A stretch of 64,000 nt of DNA from an uncultured Prevotellaceae bacterium. GTDB lineage: Bacteria > Bacteroidota > Bacteroidia > Bacteroidales > Bacteroidaceae. Made by a program: the position numbers and the translations under genes. Shown in pieces: positions 34,636-44,228 of the stretch (the stretch's first letter is position 1; the number at the start of each line of letters is the position of its first letter). The DNA lies in the NCBI GenBank assembly GCA_902762565.1, contig CACWOS010000002.1, positions 1 through 64,000 on the forward strand, written 5' to 3'. The notes under the pieces are model-generated. The model searched no databases and had not been told where the DNA came from. It worked only from the letters and a program-made list of their open reading frames with translations.

Positions 34636-36402
34636 ATGAAGAAATTTGTGATTACAGCTATTATGATGATGGGAGTCCTGAGTGTTATGGGCACTCCCAA
34701 AGGCAACAAGACTGTTAAGTTAAAGGTAATAGAGACAAGTGATGTACATGGTTACTTCTTTCCTTGGGACTTTACTGAGGGTAAGCCTCTAAAAGGTTCG
34801 CTGGTACGTGCCAACACATATATAAATAAGGAACGTAAAAAATATGGTCAAAACCTATTATTGATAGACAATGGCGATATTCTGCAAGGACAACCTTGTG
34901 CTTATTGGAGTAATTTTGTAATGCCTGAGGACGAGAATTTAGCAGCCAGTGTCATCAACTACATGAAATATGATGCAGAGACCGTTGGCAATCATGACAT
35001 CGAGCCTGGTCATCAGGTGTACGACAAATGGATTCGCGAGGTACGTTGTCCACTACTAGGTGCCAACATTGTGAAAGAAGGTTTCAAGAATGGCGAAGCA
35101 ACGCCTTCGCACATCTACGATGGACTGAAGCCCTACTCCGTCCACATGAAGGATGGCGTAAAAATATGTGTAATTGGCATGCTGACCCCAGCCATTCCCT
35201 GTTGGCTGAACCAGCAGATTTGGAAAGGTATGGAGTTCGAGGAGATGACAGCCTGTGCCCGAAAATGGGTAAAATACATCAAGGAACACGAGAAGCCCGA
35301 CCTGATTTTTGGACTGTTCCACTCTGGACTGAATGGCGGCATCAAGACCGACGAATATGACGAGGATGCCACAGAGGCTGTAGCCAAGGAGGTACCGGGT
35401 TTCGACATTATCTTCTTCGGACACGACCATCAAGTACACAACGAATGGATTACCAATTGCGAAGGTCAACAAGTGTTGTGCATCGACCCCAGTTGCTTTG
35501 TTAAGAATGTAGCAGAAGCAGAAATTACGTTGACCTATAAAAAAGGAAAACTTACTAAGAAAGAGATTAAGGGGAATATTGTGAGTGTACTCGACGAAGA
35601 GATAGACCAGCAGATGATGCAACACTTTGACAAGGATATCCAAAAGATTAAAAATTATGTAGCTCAGAGGGTTGGCGAGTTCAAGAATGCCGTCTACACC
35701 AGTGAGAGTTTCTTTGGCAATTCGGCTTTTACAGACCTAATTCACGCGTTGCAACTTCAGATATCGAAAGCTGAAATCTCGTTTACAGCCCCATTGGCCT
35801 TCAATACGACAATCAAGGCTGGCGAAGTTAAGATGGCCGATATGTTCAAACTCTACCGTTTTGAAAACCTCATGTTTGTACTCCGTATGACGGGAGAGGA
35901 AATACGCCGCCATTTGGAGTTCAGCTACGACATGTGGACTAACACGATGAAGTCACCAAAAGACCACGCTTTACTCCTTAACGATAATGCAAAAGACGAC
36001 CAACAGCGCACAGGATTCAAATACTACACTTTCAATTTCGACTCTGCAATGGGTATCGACTACGAGGTAGATCTAACCAAGCCAGAAGGACAGAAGGTGC
36101 ACATTCTCCGTATGTCGAACGGAGAGCCCTTTAACGAGAGTAAGTGGTATAAGGTAGTCATGAACAGCTACCGGGCCAATGGTGGCGGTGAACTACTAAC
36201 TAAGGGGGCTGGTATTCCCAAGGACTCACTTGAGAGTCGCGTAGTGTTCCATACTCCACTTGACTTGCGCCACTATCTAACGGAGGAAATTCGACATCAG
36301 GGTATTATTGATCCTCAGCCTGCCAACAACTGGCGCTTCGTACCTGAAGCATGGGCAAAACCAGCACTAGAACGTGATAGAATTCAATTGTTTGGGAAAT
36401 AA
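34636..36402 (+). CDS. Exported 5'-nucleotidase / metallophosphatase
   Basis: 588 residues. Signal peptide 1-19. Metal-binding motifs of the calcineurin-like fold: ETSDVHG (33-39; D36, H38), VGNHD (117-121) and FFGHDHQ (260-266). The C-terminal domain (about 350-560) is the 5'-nucleotidase substrate-binding domain (GNSAFTDLIHALQ, FRMTGEEIRRHLEFS-type, and YRANGGGELLTKG). It belongs to the UshA/CpdB family, which removes phosphates from external nucleotides or 2',3'-cyclic nucleotides. Periplasmic. The C-terminal tail is longer than needed for the fold. It is followed 23 nt later by nudC. Confidence 0.92.
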   Translation: MKKFVITAIMMMGVLSVMGTPKGNKTVKLKVIETSDVHGYFFPWDFTEGKPLKGSLVRANTYINKERKKYGQNLLLIDNGDILQGQPCAYWSNFVMPEDENLAASVINYMKYDAETVGNHDIEPGHQVYDKWIREVRCPLLGANIVKEGFKNGEATPSHIYDGLKPYSVHMKDGVKICVIGMLTPAIPCWLNQQIWKGMEFEEMTACARKWVKYIKEHEKPDLIFGLFHSGLNGGIKTDEYDEDATEAVAKEVPGFDIIFFGHDHQVHNEWITNCEGQQVLCIDPSCFVKNVAEAEITLTYKKGKLTKKEIKGNIVSVLDEEIDQQMMQHFDKDIQKIKNYVAQRVGEFKNAVYTSESFFGNSAFTDLIHALQLQISKAEISFTAPLAFNTTIKAGEVKMADMFKLYRFENLMFVLRMTGEEIRRHLEFSYDMWTNTMKSPKDHALLLNDNAKDDQQRTGFKYYTFNFDSAMGIDYEVDLTKPEGQKVHILRMSNGEPFNESKWYKVVMNSYRANGGGELLTKGAGIPKDSLESRVVFHTPLDLRHYLTEEIRHQGIIDPQPANNWRFVPEAWAKPALERDRIQLFGK

Positions 36403-36425
36403 AGAATACGAATTACACTAATTTG

Positions 36426-37202
36426 ATGAAAAGGTATTATTTTGTTTTTTGTAAAGAAGACCTACTGTTGGAGAAATTGCCAGACGGAACTTATACCATT
36501 CCATTGCAAGAAGAAGCACCTACGGAATTGAAGCCATGGACCAACGTCATGAACATAACCCCACTCGATGGCGTGGAAGTAAAAACTTATCGCATAGATG
36601 CCCCCATCACCGAATCATCAAACTATGAAATGTGTGGACTGCGCCAAAGTTGGGCACGACTACCTAAAAATCTTTACCTAAAGGCAGGTAAGTGCCAAGA
36701 ACTACTCTACTGGGACATGAACACACATTTTTGTGGTGTCTGCGGTGCCCCTATGCGCATGGACACGGACATCTCAAAAAAATGTACAGAGTGTGGTAAG
36801 GAAATATGGCCACAACTAGCCACTGCCGTCATCGTCTTGATTCACCGCGGCGACGAGGTCTTGTTAGTGAGAGCCAAGAACTTTAAACGCGACTATTATG
36901 GACTGGTGGCAGGTTTCGTAGAAACCGGAGAAACACTGGAGGAAGCCGTAGCTCGCGAAGCTTTTGAAGAGACGGGGGTTACCATTACCAACATTTGCTA
37001 TTTCGGTTCACAACCTTGGCCCTACCCTTGTGGTCTGATGGTTGGCTTTAATGCCGATTACGTTTCTGGTGAAATTCATTTACAACAGAGTGAAATTGCC
37101 AAAGGCGGATGGTTCCGTAAGGACAACCTCCCCAATATTCCTGAGAAATTAAGCATTGCCCGTATGTTGCTTGATGCATGGACTGGAGAAACTGAAAAGT
37201 GA
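36426..37202 (+). CDS. nudC: NAD-cap / NADH pyrophosphatase
   Basis: 258 residues from the ATG at 36426. Zinc ribbon C103, C106, C120, C123; Nudix box GX5EX7REUXEEXGU spanning about 163-185 (GFVETGETLEEAVAREAFEE); and the NudC hallmark SQPWPY (195-200). The enzyme hydrolyses NADH and removes NAD caps from RNA. The GTG start of the next gene overlaps this stop codon (GTGA, 37199-37202), so translation is coupled. Confidence 0.95.
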   Translation: MKRYYFVFCKEDLLLEKLPDGTYTIPLQEEAPTELKPWTNVMNITPLDGVEVKTYRIDAPITESSNYEMCGLRQSWARLPKNLYLKAGKCQELLYWDMNTHFCGVCGAPMRMDTDISKKCTECGKEIWPQLATAVIVLIHRGDEVLLVRAKNFKRDYYGLVAGFVETGETLEEAVAREAFEETGVTITNICYFGSQPWPYPCGLMVGFNADYVSGEIHLQQSEIAKGGWFRKDNLPNIPEKLSIARMLLDAWTGETEK

Positions 37203-38605
37203 AAAGAAAAGCCAACATAGCGACCATAGCTGACATCATCGTGATTATCGCAGTGACTCTGCTTAATCCGATGCAGTTTCCGCAGATGCCTCCACCTTCT
37301 ATACCCGATAAGGTGGTAAGGTATTATGAGCCTCATATGACAGCCGACTCCATACAAAATGCTGTTACTTTAACTGAAAAGGAAATTGACGAGATGAGCT
37401 ACTATCTGCGATTACACAATGTGATGGATGACGGCTATCATCTCGTGGCACAATACAACACGACTCTGCAACGACGTCTACAACAACTGAAAAGCAGACA
37501 AAATACACTTTCCTCGAGGACTATACAGAGAAAACGTATCGCTGCCCAAAACAGGCCCATGACAGCTATCAAAATGCAGTACGGTTACTGGAAGGCTGGA
37601 CGCTACTACATTGGTCCACTTCAGGGCGAGGGTATAACTCGTGACGAAAAGGGGCGAATCGTTTGTGCCTTATGGGATGCAGATACTATTGTTAAGGCAC
37701 GACGTATTGACTCTTTAGGAGTATACTGCGGACAGATGAATTATTTTATGGAAGCATCTGGCGAAGGTACATTCGACGCTCGAGATGGTTCACACTACGA
37801 AGGTCTTTGGGTAGCTGAAAAACGTCATGGCTTTGGTTTCGAATCTTCACCTAATCATCAAGTGCGTGTGGGGCAATGGAAGAAAGACCGATTCCTGGGC
37901 GAGAAGATACGTTACACCTCCGAGCGTATCTATGGCATTGACATTTCACGTCACCAGCATGAGATAGGTCGCAAGCGTTTCAGTATCAACTGGCATCAAT
38001 TACGCATTACGTCGTTAGGCAGAAAGCATAATACCGAAGGACTAACCTACCCTGTATCCTTCGTATATATTAAATCGACAGAGGGTACTACCATACGAAA
38101 CCGTTACTTTCTAAAAGATTATATGGATGCACATAAGCAGGGCATTCACGTCGGAGCTTACCACTTTTTTAGCCTGAAGTCATCGGCTTTTGATCAAGCC
38201 AACTATTTTGTCAATCACACACTGATTAGGGATTCAGATTTTCCACCAGTACTTGATGTTGAACCCTCAGACGCACAAATCAATCAGATTGGTGGCGGCG
38301 AAGAGCTTTTGAAGCGTGTACGACAATGGTTGGAATTAGTAGAGCGTCGTACACATAAACGCCCCATCTTATATATCAACCAGATGTTTATCAATAAATA
38401 TATGGGCCATGCCGACGACATTAAGCAACGCTACAACGTATGGATAGCCCGTTATGGCGAATACAAGCCAGACGTTAAATTGGTGTATTGGCAATTAACA
38501 CCTGAAGGGCGTGTGGATGGAATTACCGGACCAGTAGACATCAATGTATTCAATGGCTTTCAGGGGCAATTCGACGAATTTTGCCGAACGGGATTTCATA
38601 AGTAG
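37199..38605 (+). CDS. Membrane-anchored GH25 lysozyme with MORN repeats
   Basis: 468 residues. Residues 1-28 are an N-terminal membrane anchor or signal (IATIADIIVIIAVTLL). The region 60-120 is helical and charged. MORN-type repeats occupy about 185-232 (SGEGTFDARDGSHYEGLWVAE, then VRVGQWKKDRFLGEKI). A glycoside hydrolase 25 domain follows from about 244 (YGIDISRHQ, with D248) to the end, with the catalytic pair D353 and E355 in VLDVEPSD and the WIARYG strand. GH25 enzymes cleave the MurNAc-GlcNAc bond of peptidoglycan. The start is GTG, overlapping nudC. The last 10 bp overlap the end of the convergent trmN6 gene. MORN plus GH25 is an unusual pairing. Confidence 0.88.
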   Translation: MKRKANIATIADIIVIIAVTLLNPMQFPQMPPPSIPDKVVRYYEPHMTADSIQNAVTLTEKEIDEMSYYLRLHNVMDDGYHLVAQYNTTLQRRLQQLKSRQNTLSSRTIQRKRIAAQNRPMTAIKMQYGYWKAGRYYIGPLQGEGITRDEKGRIVCALWDADTIVKARRIDSLGVYCGQMNYFMEASGEGTFDARDGSHYEGLWVAEKRHGFGFESSPNHQVRVGQWKKDRFLGEKIRYTSERIYGIDISRHQHEIGRKRFSINWHQLRITSLGRKHNTEGLTYPVSFVYIKSTEGTTIRNRYFLKDYMDAHKQGIHVGAYHFFSLKSSAFDQANYFVNHTLIRDSDFPPVLDVEPSDAQINQIGGGEELLKRVRQWLELVERRTHKRPILYINQMFINKYMGHADDIKQRYNVWIARYGEYKPDVKLVYWQLTPEGRVDGITGPVDINVFNGFQGQFDEFCRTGFHK

Positions 38606-39267
38606 AAATCACGCGTCAGCAATTCATATTGTTCATCACCTATCACTAATGCAGTTTGTTCGCATCGACATGGATGCTTCTTATATGCCAACAAATAACG
38701 ACGCACAGGCTTTTGGGGAGTGGTTCTCACGGCACAAACACGGCTAGGGAATAGTCCTTGAAAAACGGCCTCATCATCCATACGATGACGATAGTCAAAG
38801 GGAACGATGACACTCAGTTCACCAGTATCATTGAGCAATTTCCTTGCAGCCTTCATCAAATCTGCATACGTCAGTGTCTCTGCATGACGGGCAATGGTAC
38901 GTTGATGGTCTGGAGCCTGAAGTGAGTCAATAAAGAAAGGAGGATTACTGACCACTGCATCAAAAAGACCCGCAAACGACGCATCCATGTCCTGAACCAT
39001 TATTTGGGATACATTGATGCGACTAACATAAGGTGAAGCTGCAACGTTATCCTTTGCCTGATGAACAGATCCTTCATCTATATCAATCGCCAAAATATCA
39101 GCCTCCGCATAGCGTTGAGCCATCATTATGGCTATAATACCAGTTCCCGTACCAACATCTAAAACCCTTGAACCACCCATGGCCCAAGCACCTAAAAGAA
39201 CGCCATCAGTGCCAACCTTCATAGCGCACTCGTCTTGGTTTATAATGAACTGTTTGAACTGAAACAT
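38596..39267 (-). CDS. trmN6: tRNA1(Val) (adenine37-N6)-methyltransferase, TrmN6/YfiC type
   Basis: 223 residues. Rossmann methyltransferase: SAM-binding VLDVGTGTGIIA (35-46), and the amino-methyltransferase motif NPPFF (108-112). The opening FKQFIINQDECAMKVGTDGVLLGAW is diagnostic for the YfiC/TrmN6 group, which methylates A37 of tRNA-Val. It lies divergent from lon (-7 box at 39272-39279, minus) and converges, with 10-bp overlap, on the GH25 gene. Confidence 0.9.
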   Translation of the reverse strand: MFQFKQFIINQDECAMKVGTDGVLLGAWAMGGSRVLDVGTGTGIIAIMMAQRYAEADILAIDIDEGSVHQAKDNVAASPYVSRINVSQIMVQDMDASFAGLFDAVVSNPPFFIDSLQAPDHQRTIARHAETLTYADLMKAARKLLNDTGELSVIVPFDYRHRMDDEAVFQGLFPSRVCAVRTTPQKPVRRYLLAYKKHPCRCEQTALVIGDEQYELLTRDFYL

Positions 39268-39271
39268 GCTG

Positions 39272-39279
39272 CAAAGATA
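39272..39279 (-). promoter_or_regulatory. -7 box of trmN6
   Basis: TATCTTTG on the minus strand, only about 5 nt before the ATG at 39267, so the mRNA may be leaderless or nearly so. The -33 is CTTG at 18 nt spacing. Confidence 0.6.
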
Positions 39280-39322
39280 TTAAAATATCTTATCAATCAA
39301 GCATTATTTCGAAAAAAAATAG

Positions 39323-39330
39323 TAACTTTG
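39323..39330 (+). promoter_or_regulatory. -7 box of lon
   Basis: TAACTTTG, 18 nt before the chosen lon start codon. No TTTG -33. Confidence 0.65.
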
Positions 39331-39348
39331 CAGCCAAAATGCGCAAAA

Positions 39349-41820
39349 ATGAAAGATAATATAGCAATGTACATGGATAACAAGAACAGGTCGTTCTCAA
39401 TGATTGCTGATGTTGAAGGCGATTACAGCGACCTGACAAATATGAAACTACCCGATGAGATGCCTATTCTGGCTGTGAGGAATCTGGTACTGTTTCCCGG
39501 AGTAGTATCTCCCATTTTGATTGGCCGTGAAACAAGCATGTCGCTTATTCGCAAAGCTGAGAAGTCGGGAGAAATAATTGGCGTAGTCAGTCAGCGCGAA
39601 GCTGAGGTGGAATCACCTATTCGTGGCGACTTATACGATATGGGCGTATCAGCCAAGGTTTTGAAGACACTGACGCTTCCCAATGGCAACATTACCGCCA
39701 TCGTACAGGGCATGTCTCGTTTCCGGCTATTGGATTTAACCAAATATAAGCCCTACTTGATGGGACATGTGATGGACGCTCCTGAGGATGAGCCCGACAA
39801 GCGCGACATGGAATTCAAAACGGCAATCGAAGACCTACGTCAGCAAACGTCTGAATATATTCAGATGAGTGATGATATACCTGAAGAAGCTGCTTTTGCC
39901 ATCAAAAATGTGAGCAACAATATCATGGCACTGAACTTTATCTGTTCAAATATGCCATTCAGCATGAAAGAGAAGATTGCCCTGCTTAGTTTTGACTCAC
40001 TGAAAGAACGTCTGTTCAGCGTATTGCGAATTATTAATCGTGAAATCAACCTACAAACGCTTAAACTTGACATCCGTAACAAGACGCGCGACGATATTGA
40101 CGAACAACAACGCAACTACTTCTTACAGCAGCAGATTAAAAATCTACAGGCTGAAATGGGCAACGAGAGTACTCCTGAAAAGAAAGACTTGTTAGAGAAA
40201 GCTCGTAAGAAGCACTGGCCTGAGGATATAGAGAAATATTTCTACAAAGAAGTGGAGAAATTGGATCAAGTAAATCAGAACTCGCCCGATTTCAATGTAC
40301 AACTCACATACCTGCAGACATTGGTCAATTTGCCATGGAATGAGTATACCAAGGATGACATGGACTTGAAACGTGCCCAAAAGATTCTAGACCGTGATCA
40401 CTATGGAATGGAGAAGGTAAAGGAGCGTATACTGGAGTACATTGCCGTACTATCCCTGCGTGGCGACTTAAAGTCACCCATTCTCTGTCTGTATGGTCCT
40501 CCTGGTGTCGGTAAGACATCGTTGGGCAAGTCTATTGCCGATGCGTTGAAACGCAAATATGTGCGTGTGTCGCTAGGTGGCCTGCACGATGAGGCAGAAA
40601 TCCGCGGACACCGCCGCACTTATGTTGGTGCTATGCCTGGCCGTATCATCAAGAATATCCAAAAGGCTGGTTCGTCAAATCCTGTCTTTATTCTCGATGA
40701 GATTGACAAGGTGACCCAGAACACGAACAATGGAGACCCTGCATCGGCATTACTCGAAGTGCTAGACCCCGAACAGAACGGTGCCTTCCACGATAATTAT
40801 CTAGATGTAGACTACGATTTATCGAAAGTAATGTTCATTGCAACGGCCAACAATCTGGGAACAATTCCTCGTCCTCTGCTCGACCGCATGGAAATTATCG
40901 AGGTTAGTGGCTATATAACTGAAGAGAAGTATGAGATTGCCAAACGCCATCTTATTCCTAAAGAGAAAGATAATACAGGTCTAAATGACAAGAAGCTAAC
41001 TTTCAACAAGGCTGCTATTGAGAAGATTATCGAACAATACACCCGTGAGAGCGGTGTGCGACAACTAGAAAAACAGATAAACAAAGCTCTTCGCAAGCTA
41101 GCTTTCAAAAAGGCAGAAGCAGGCGAACTTCCCTATGAAAAAATCACACCTACAGAGATAGAAGATTTGTTAGGGAAACCACCTTTCTATCGCGACATAT
41201 ACCAAGGCAACAGTTATGCTGGCGTGGTAACAGGTTTAGCATGGACAAGTGTTGGTGGTGAGATTCTGTTTATTGAAACTTCGTTGTCGAAAGGTAAAGG
41301 CTCAAAACTCACACTTACAGGTAATCTTGGAGATGTGATGAAGGAATCTGCTGTGATTGCTTTGGAATATGTTAAGGCACATGTTGATGTACTAGGTATC
41401 GACTATCGTATCTTTGACAACTGGAACATTCACATTCACGTTCCTGAGGGAGCGACACCAAAAGACGGCCCATCAGCAGGTATTACTATCGCTACTTCAA
41501 TAGCATCGGCTTTGACCCAACGCAAGGTACGTAAGAATACCGCTATGACTGGTGAGATTACATTACGTGGCAAAGTGCTACCCGTAGGCGGAATCAAAGA
41601 GAAAATTCTGGCTGCAAAACGTGCAGGCATCACCGACATCGTGATGTGTCAAGAGAACGAGAAGGACATCAACGAAATTCCTGAGATTTACTTAAAAGGG
41701 GTAAACTTCCACTATGTTGAGAATGTTCAGGATGTATGGGAGTTTGCACTGACTGACGAAATTGTCGAAAATCCACTAGACTTTACTATTACGGAAGAAG
41801 ACGTGAAGAAAAAAGATTAA
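39349..41820 (+). CDS. lon: ATP-dependent protease Lon
   Basis: 823 residues from the ATG at 39349; an open frame reaches further upstream but crosses the promoter. N-terminal substrate domain ([20 protein letters not shown]...), central AAA+ with Walker A GPPGVGKT at 383-390, and C-terminal peptidase with the Ser-Lys dyad S709 (DGPSAG) and K752 ([11 protein letters not shown]). The 43-residue spacing between S and K equals that of E. coli Lon. It degrades misfolded and regulatory proteins in the cytoplasm. tgt starts at the next base. Confidence 0.97.
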   Translation: MKDNIAMYMDNKNRSFSMIADVEGDYSDLTNMKLPDEMPILAVRNLVLFPGVVSPILIGRETSMSLIRKAEKSGEIIGVVSQREAEVESPIRGDLYDMGVSAKVLKTLTLPNGNITAIVQGMSRFRLLDLTKYKPYLMGHVMDAPEDEPDKRDMEFKTAIEDLRQQTSEYIQMSDDIPEEAAFAIKNVSNNIMALNFICSNMPFSMKEKIALLSFDSLKERLFSVLRIINREINLQTLKLDIRNKTRDDIDEQQRNYFLQQQIKNLQAEMGNESTPEKKDLLEKARKKHWPEDIEKYFYKEVEKLDQVNQNSPDFNVQLTYLQTLVNLPWNEYTKDDMDLKRAQKILDRDHYGMEKVKERILEYIAVLSLRGDLKSPILCLYGPPGVGKTSLGKSIADALKRKYVRVSLGGLHDEAEIRGHRRTYVGAMPGRIIKNIQKAGSSNPVFILDEIDKVTQNTNNGDPASALLEVLDPEQNGAFHDNYLDVDYDLSKVMFIATANNLGTIPRPLLDRMEIIEVSGYITEEKYEIAKRHLIPKEKDNTGLNDKKLTFNKAAIEKIIEQYTRESGVRQLEKQINKALRKLAFKKAEAGELPYEKITPTEIEDLLGKPPFYRDIYQGNSYAGVVTGLAWTSVGGEILFIETSLSKGKGSKLTLTGNLGDVMKESAVIALEYVKAHVDVLGIDYRIFDNWNIHIHVPEGATPKDGPSAGITIATSIASALTQRKVRKNTAMTGEITLRGKVLPVGGIKEKILAAKRAGITDIVMCQENEKDINEIPEIYLKGVNFHYVENVQDVWEFALTDEIVENPLDFTITEEDVKKKD

Positions 41821-42963
41821 ATGAAGTTCGAAGTACAACATAACGATCCATCAAGCAACGCTCGTGCTGGTTTGATTACAACCGATCACGGACAGATTAA
41901 GACGCCAATCTTTATGCCTGTAGGAACTGTGGGTAGTGTGAAAGGTGTTCACTTTTCCGAGTTACGTGAGCAAATAAAAGCTCAGATTATTCTTGGTAAT
42001 ACCTATCATCTTTATTTGCGCCCTGGACTTGACATTCTGCACAAAGCAGGTGGATTGCATAAGTTTAATACGTGGGACCGTCCTATTTTGACTGACTCGG
42101 GTGGTTTTCAAGTCTTTTCCCTTACAGGCATTCGCAAATTACGAGAGGAGGGGTGCGAGTTCCGTAGCCACATTGATGGTTCGAAACATATCTTCACACC
42201 AGAGAACGTCATGGATACGCAACGGATTATTGGTGCTGACATTATGATGGCCTTCGACGAATGTCCTCCTGGACAAAGTGACTATCAGTATGCCGAAAAG
42301 AGCCTACGTCTAACACAGCGTTGGCTAGAACGATGTGTTAAGCGTTTCAATGAGACTGAGCCGTTATATGGCTACAATCAAACGCTATTTCCAATTGTTC
42401 AAGGCTGTACCTATAAAGACCTGCGACAAGATGCAGCAAAGCATGTCTGCGAAGTATTAAGTAAACTGAATGATGGTGGAGGTGCATCTATCGGTGGACT
42501 TGCAGTAGGCGAACCTACCGAGGTAATGTACGATATGATTGAGGTTGTAAACGATATACTTCCCAAAGATCGCCCGCGTTATTTAATGGGTGTGGGTACA
42601 CCTCAGAATATTCTGGAAGGCATTGAACGAGGTGTCGATATGTTCGACTGCGTTATGCCTACACGTAATGGTCGAAATGCAATGCTCTTCACTTACGAAG
42701 GTACAATGAATATGCGCAACCAGAAGTGGCAAGATGACTTTTCACCTATCGACCCAGACGGATGTGACATTGATAGGATACACACTAAGGCATATTTGCA
42801 TCATCTGTTTAAAGCGCAGGAATTATTGGCCATGCAGATAGCTTCGATACATAATCTAGCATTCTATCTTCGATTGGTAACAGATGCACGCATGCATATA
42901 GAACAGGGTGACTTTACACATTGGAAGCGCTCAGTGATAGATAATTTAGGACGCAGAAGATGA
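41821..42963 (+). CDS. tgt: tRNA-guanine transglycosylase without the usual zinc cysteines
   Basis: Inserts preQ1 (queuine precursor) at G34 of tRNAs for Asn, Asp, His, Tyr. 380 residues. Active-site TDSGGFQVFS (91-100), GGLAVGEPTEVM and VMPTRNGRNAMLF (the nucleophile region) are intact. The C-terminal zinc site, normally CxCx2C...H, is altered: the segment reads PIDPDGCDIDRIHTKAYLHHL, leaving one cysteine (C315), while the later IHN histidine is kept. The gene starts one base after lon and overlaps the LptF/G gene by 4 nt. Function as Tgt is still likely. Confidence 0.93.
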   Translation: MKFEVQHNDPSSNARAGLITTDHGQIKTPIFMPVGTVGSVKGVHFSELREQIKAQIILGNTYHLYLRPGLDILHKAGGLHKFNTWDRPILTDSGGFQVFSLTGIRKLREEGCEFRSHIDGSKHIFTPENVMDTQRIIGADIMMAFDECPPGQSDYQYAEKSLRLTQRWLERCVKRFNETEPLYGYNQTLFPIVQGCTYKDLRQDAAKHVCEVLSKLNDGGGASIGGLAVGEPTEVMYDMIEVVNDILPKDRPRYLMGVGTPQNILEGIERGVDMFDCVMPTRNGRNAMLFTYEGTMNMRNQKWQDDFSPIDPDGCDIDRIHTKAYLHHLFKAQELLAMQIASIHNLAFYLRLVTDARMHIEQGDFTHWKRSVIDNLGRRR

Positions 42964-44195
42964 TCAAAAGGCATATCAAACATATTGTATGGACAATACG
43001 CCGACAGTGGCGACATATGATGACATGTATAATACCATTCATCATGTGGTTGCAGCAACTGCCGTGGCATCGACTGGCTCCACTGAAGAAGTTGAATCCA
43101 CTACGCTATGTGAAGCGAATGGATAGATATATTATTTACAAGTTCATTGGAACCTACTTTTATTCAATTCTGCTAATCATCAGTATCTCCATTGTATTCG
43201 ATGTTAATGAGAACTTAGCAAAATTCACCAACTATCATGCACCATTACGTGCTATCGTGTTCGACTACTATGCAAATTTTGTGCCTTATTTCGCAAACCT
43301 GTTCTCACCGCTATTCGTCTTTATAGCCGTCATTTTCTTCACATCGAAACTGGCGGGTAATTCAGAAATCATAGCGATGCTAGCTTGTGGCATGAGTTTC
43401 AAACGTCTGTTACGTCCTTACATCATTTCTGCCGCTCTTATCGCTCTACTAAACTTCTATCTTGGCTCATATATCATCCCAAAAGGAACGGTAATTCGTC
43501 ACGATTTTGAGTCTCTATATAAGAACAACACCAAGAATACCTCTGCATCGAATATCCAGTTAATGGTTGACAAAGGTGTTGTAGCTTATTTATCGCAATA
43601 TGATGACATTAAAAAAACTGGCTATGGCTTTGCACTTTATAAATTTGAAAATAAGAAAATGGTTAGCCAGATGAATGCCAGTGTTGTACAATATGACACT
43701 ATAGCTGAAGAGCGCTATCACTGGAAAGCACGCAACTATAAGATCAGAACTCTAAAAGGTATGCGTGAGCAAATCACTTCTGGTAGTGAAATCGATACGC
43801 TGATACAAATGGAACCCATGGACTTAGTGTTCTCTAAAGGCCAACAGGAGACATTTACCTCACCAGAACTGTTACGTTATATATCTAAACAACAACAGCG
43901 TGGCTCGTCAAATGTTGTACAATATGAAGTGGAATACCACAAACGAATAGCATCAAGTTTCGCCTCGTTTATCCTAACCATTATCGGTGTGTCGCTATCA
44001 TCAAGGAAGCGTAAAGGTGGTATGGGATTATATCTTGGTATTGGACTAGCATTATCGTTTACATACATCTTGTTACAAACGATTAGCGCCACATTTGCTA
44101 TCAACGCAGGAACGCCACCCATGTTAGCAGCATGGATCCCGAACATTTTGTATGCATGCATCGCATATTTCTGCTATAGACAAGCACCAAATTAA
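42960..44195 (+). CDS. LptF/LptG-family lipopolysaccharide export permease
   Basis: 411 residues of the YjgP/YjgQ family: inner-membrane permease of the Lpt system that moves LPS toward the outer membrane with LptB. Membrane helices lie at about 60-82, 105-128, 145-165 (before a periplasmic domain of about 170-310), then 325-345, 355-375 and 385-405. The conserved opening MDRYIIYKFIGTYFYSILLI begins at residue 54; the first 53 residues (basic, MIKRHIKHIVW...) are an unusual extension, so the true start may be at residue 54 (about 43119). The ATGA overlap with tgt favours the first ATG. Which of F or G it is cannot be told. Confidence 0.9.
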   Translation: MIKRHIKHIVWTIRRQWRHMMTCIIPFIMWLQQLPWHRLAPLKKLNPLRYVKRMDRYIIYKFIGTYFYSILLIISISIVFDVNENLAKFTNYHAPLRAIVFDYYANFVPYFANLFSPLFVFIAVIFFTSKLAGNSEIIAMLACGMSFKRLLRPYIISAALIALLNFYLGSYIIPKGTVIRHDFESLYKNNTKNTSASNIQLMVDKGVVAYLSQYDDIKKTGYGFALYKFENKKMVSQMNASVVQYDTIAEERYHWKARNYKIRTLKGMREQITSGSEIDTLIQMEPMDLVFSKGQQETFTSPELLRYISKQQQRGSSNVVQYEVEYHKRIASSFASFILTIIGVSLSSRKRKGGMGLYLGIGLALSFTYILLQTISATFAINAGTPPMLAAWIPNILYACIAYFCYRQAPN

Positions 44196-44202
44196 CATAA
44201 TC

Positions 44203-44228
44203 AAGGTAAAAAGATAAAGGATAAAAAA
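44203..44228 (+). repeat. Heptamer-like A/G-rich repeats before the DEAD-box gene
   Basis: AAGGTAA, AAAGATA, then AAGGATA in register (44203-44209, 44210-44216, 44217-44223), running into the GTG start codon. The same word family (AAAAGGTAAA) fills the atpA-atpH spacer on the coding strand. Confidence 0.6.

Noticed and set aside
38596-38605. Overlap of the GH25 and trmN6 genes as an antisense control
   Set aside because: A 10-bp convergent overlap of stop regions is common and gives no evidence of regulation.
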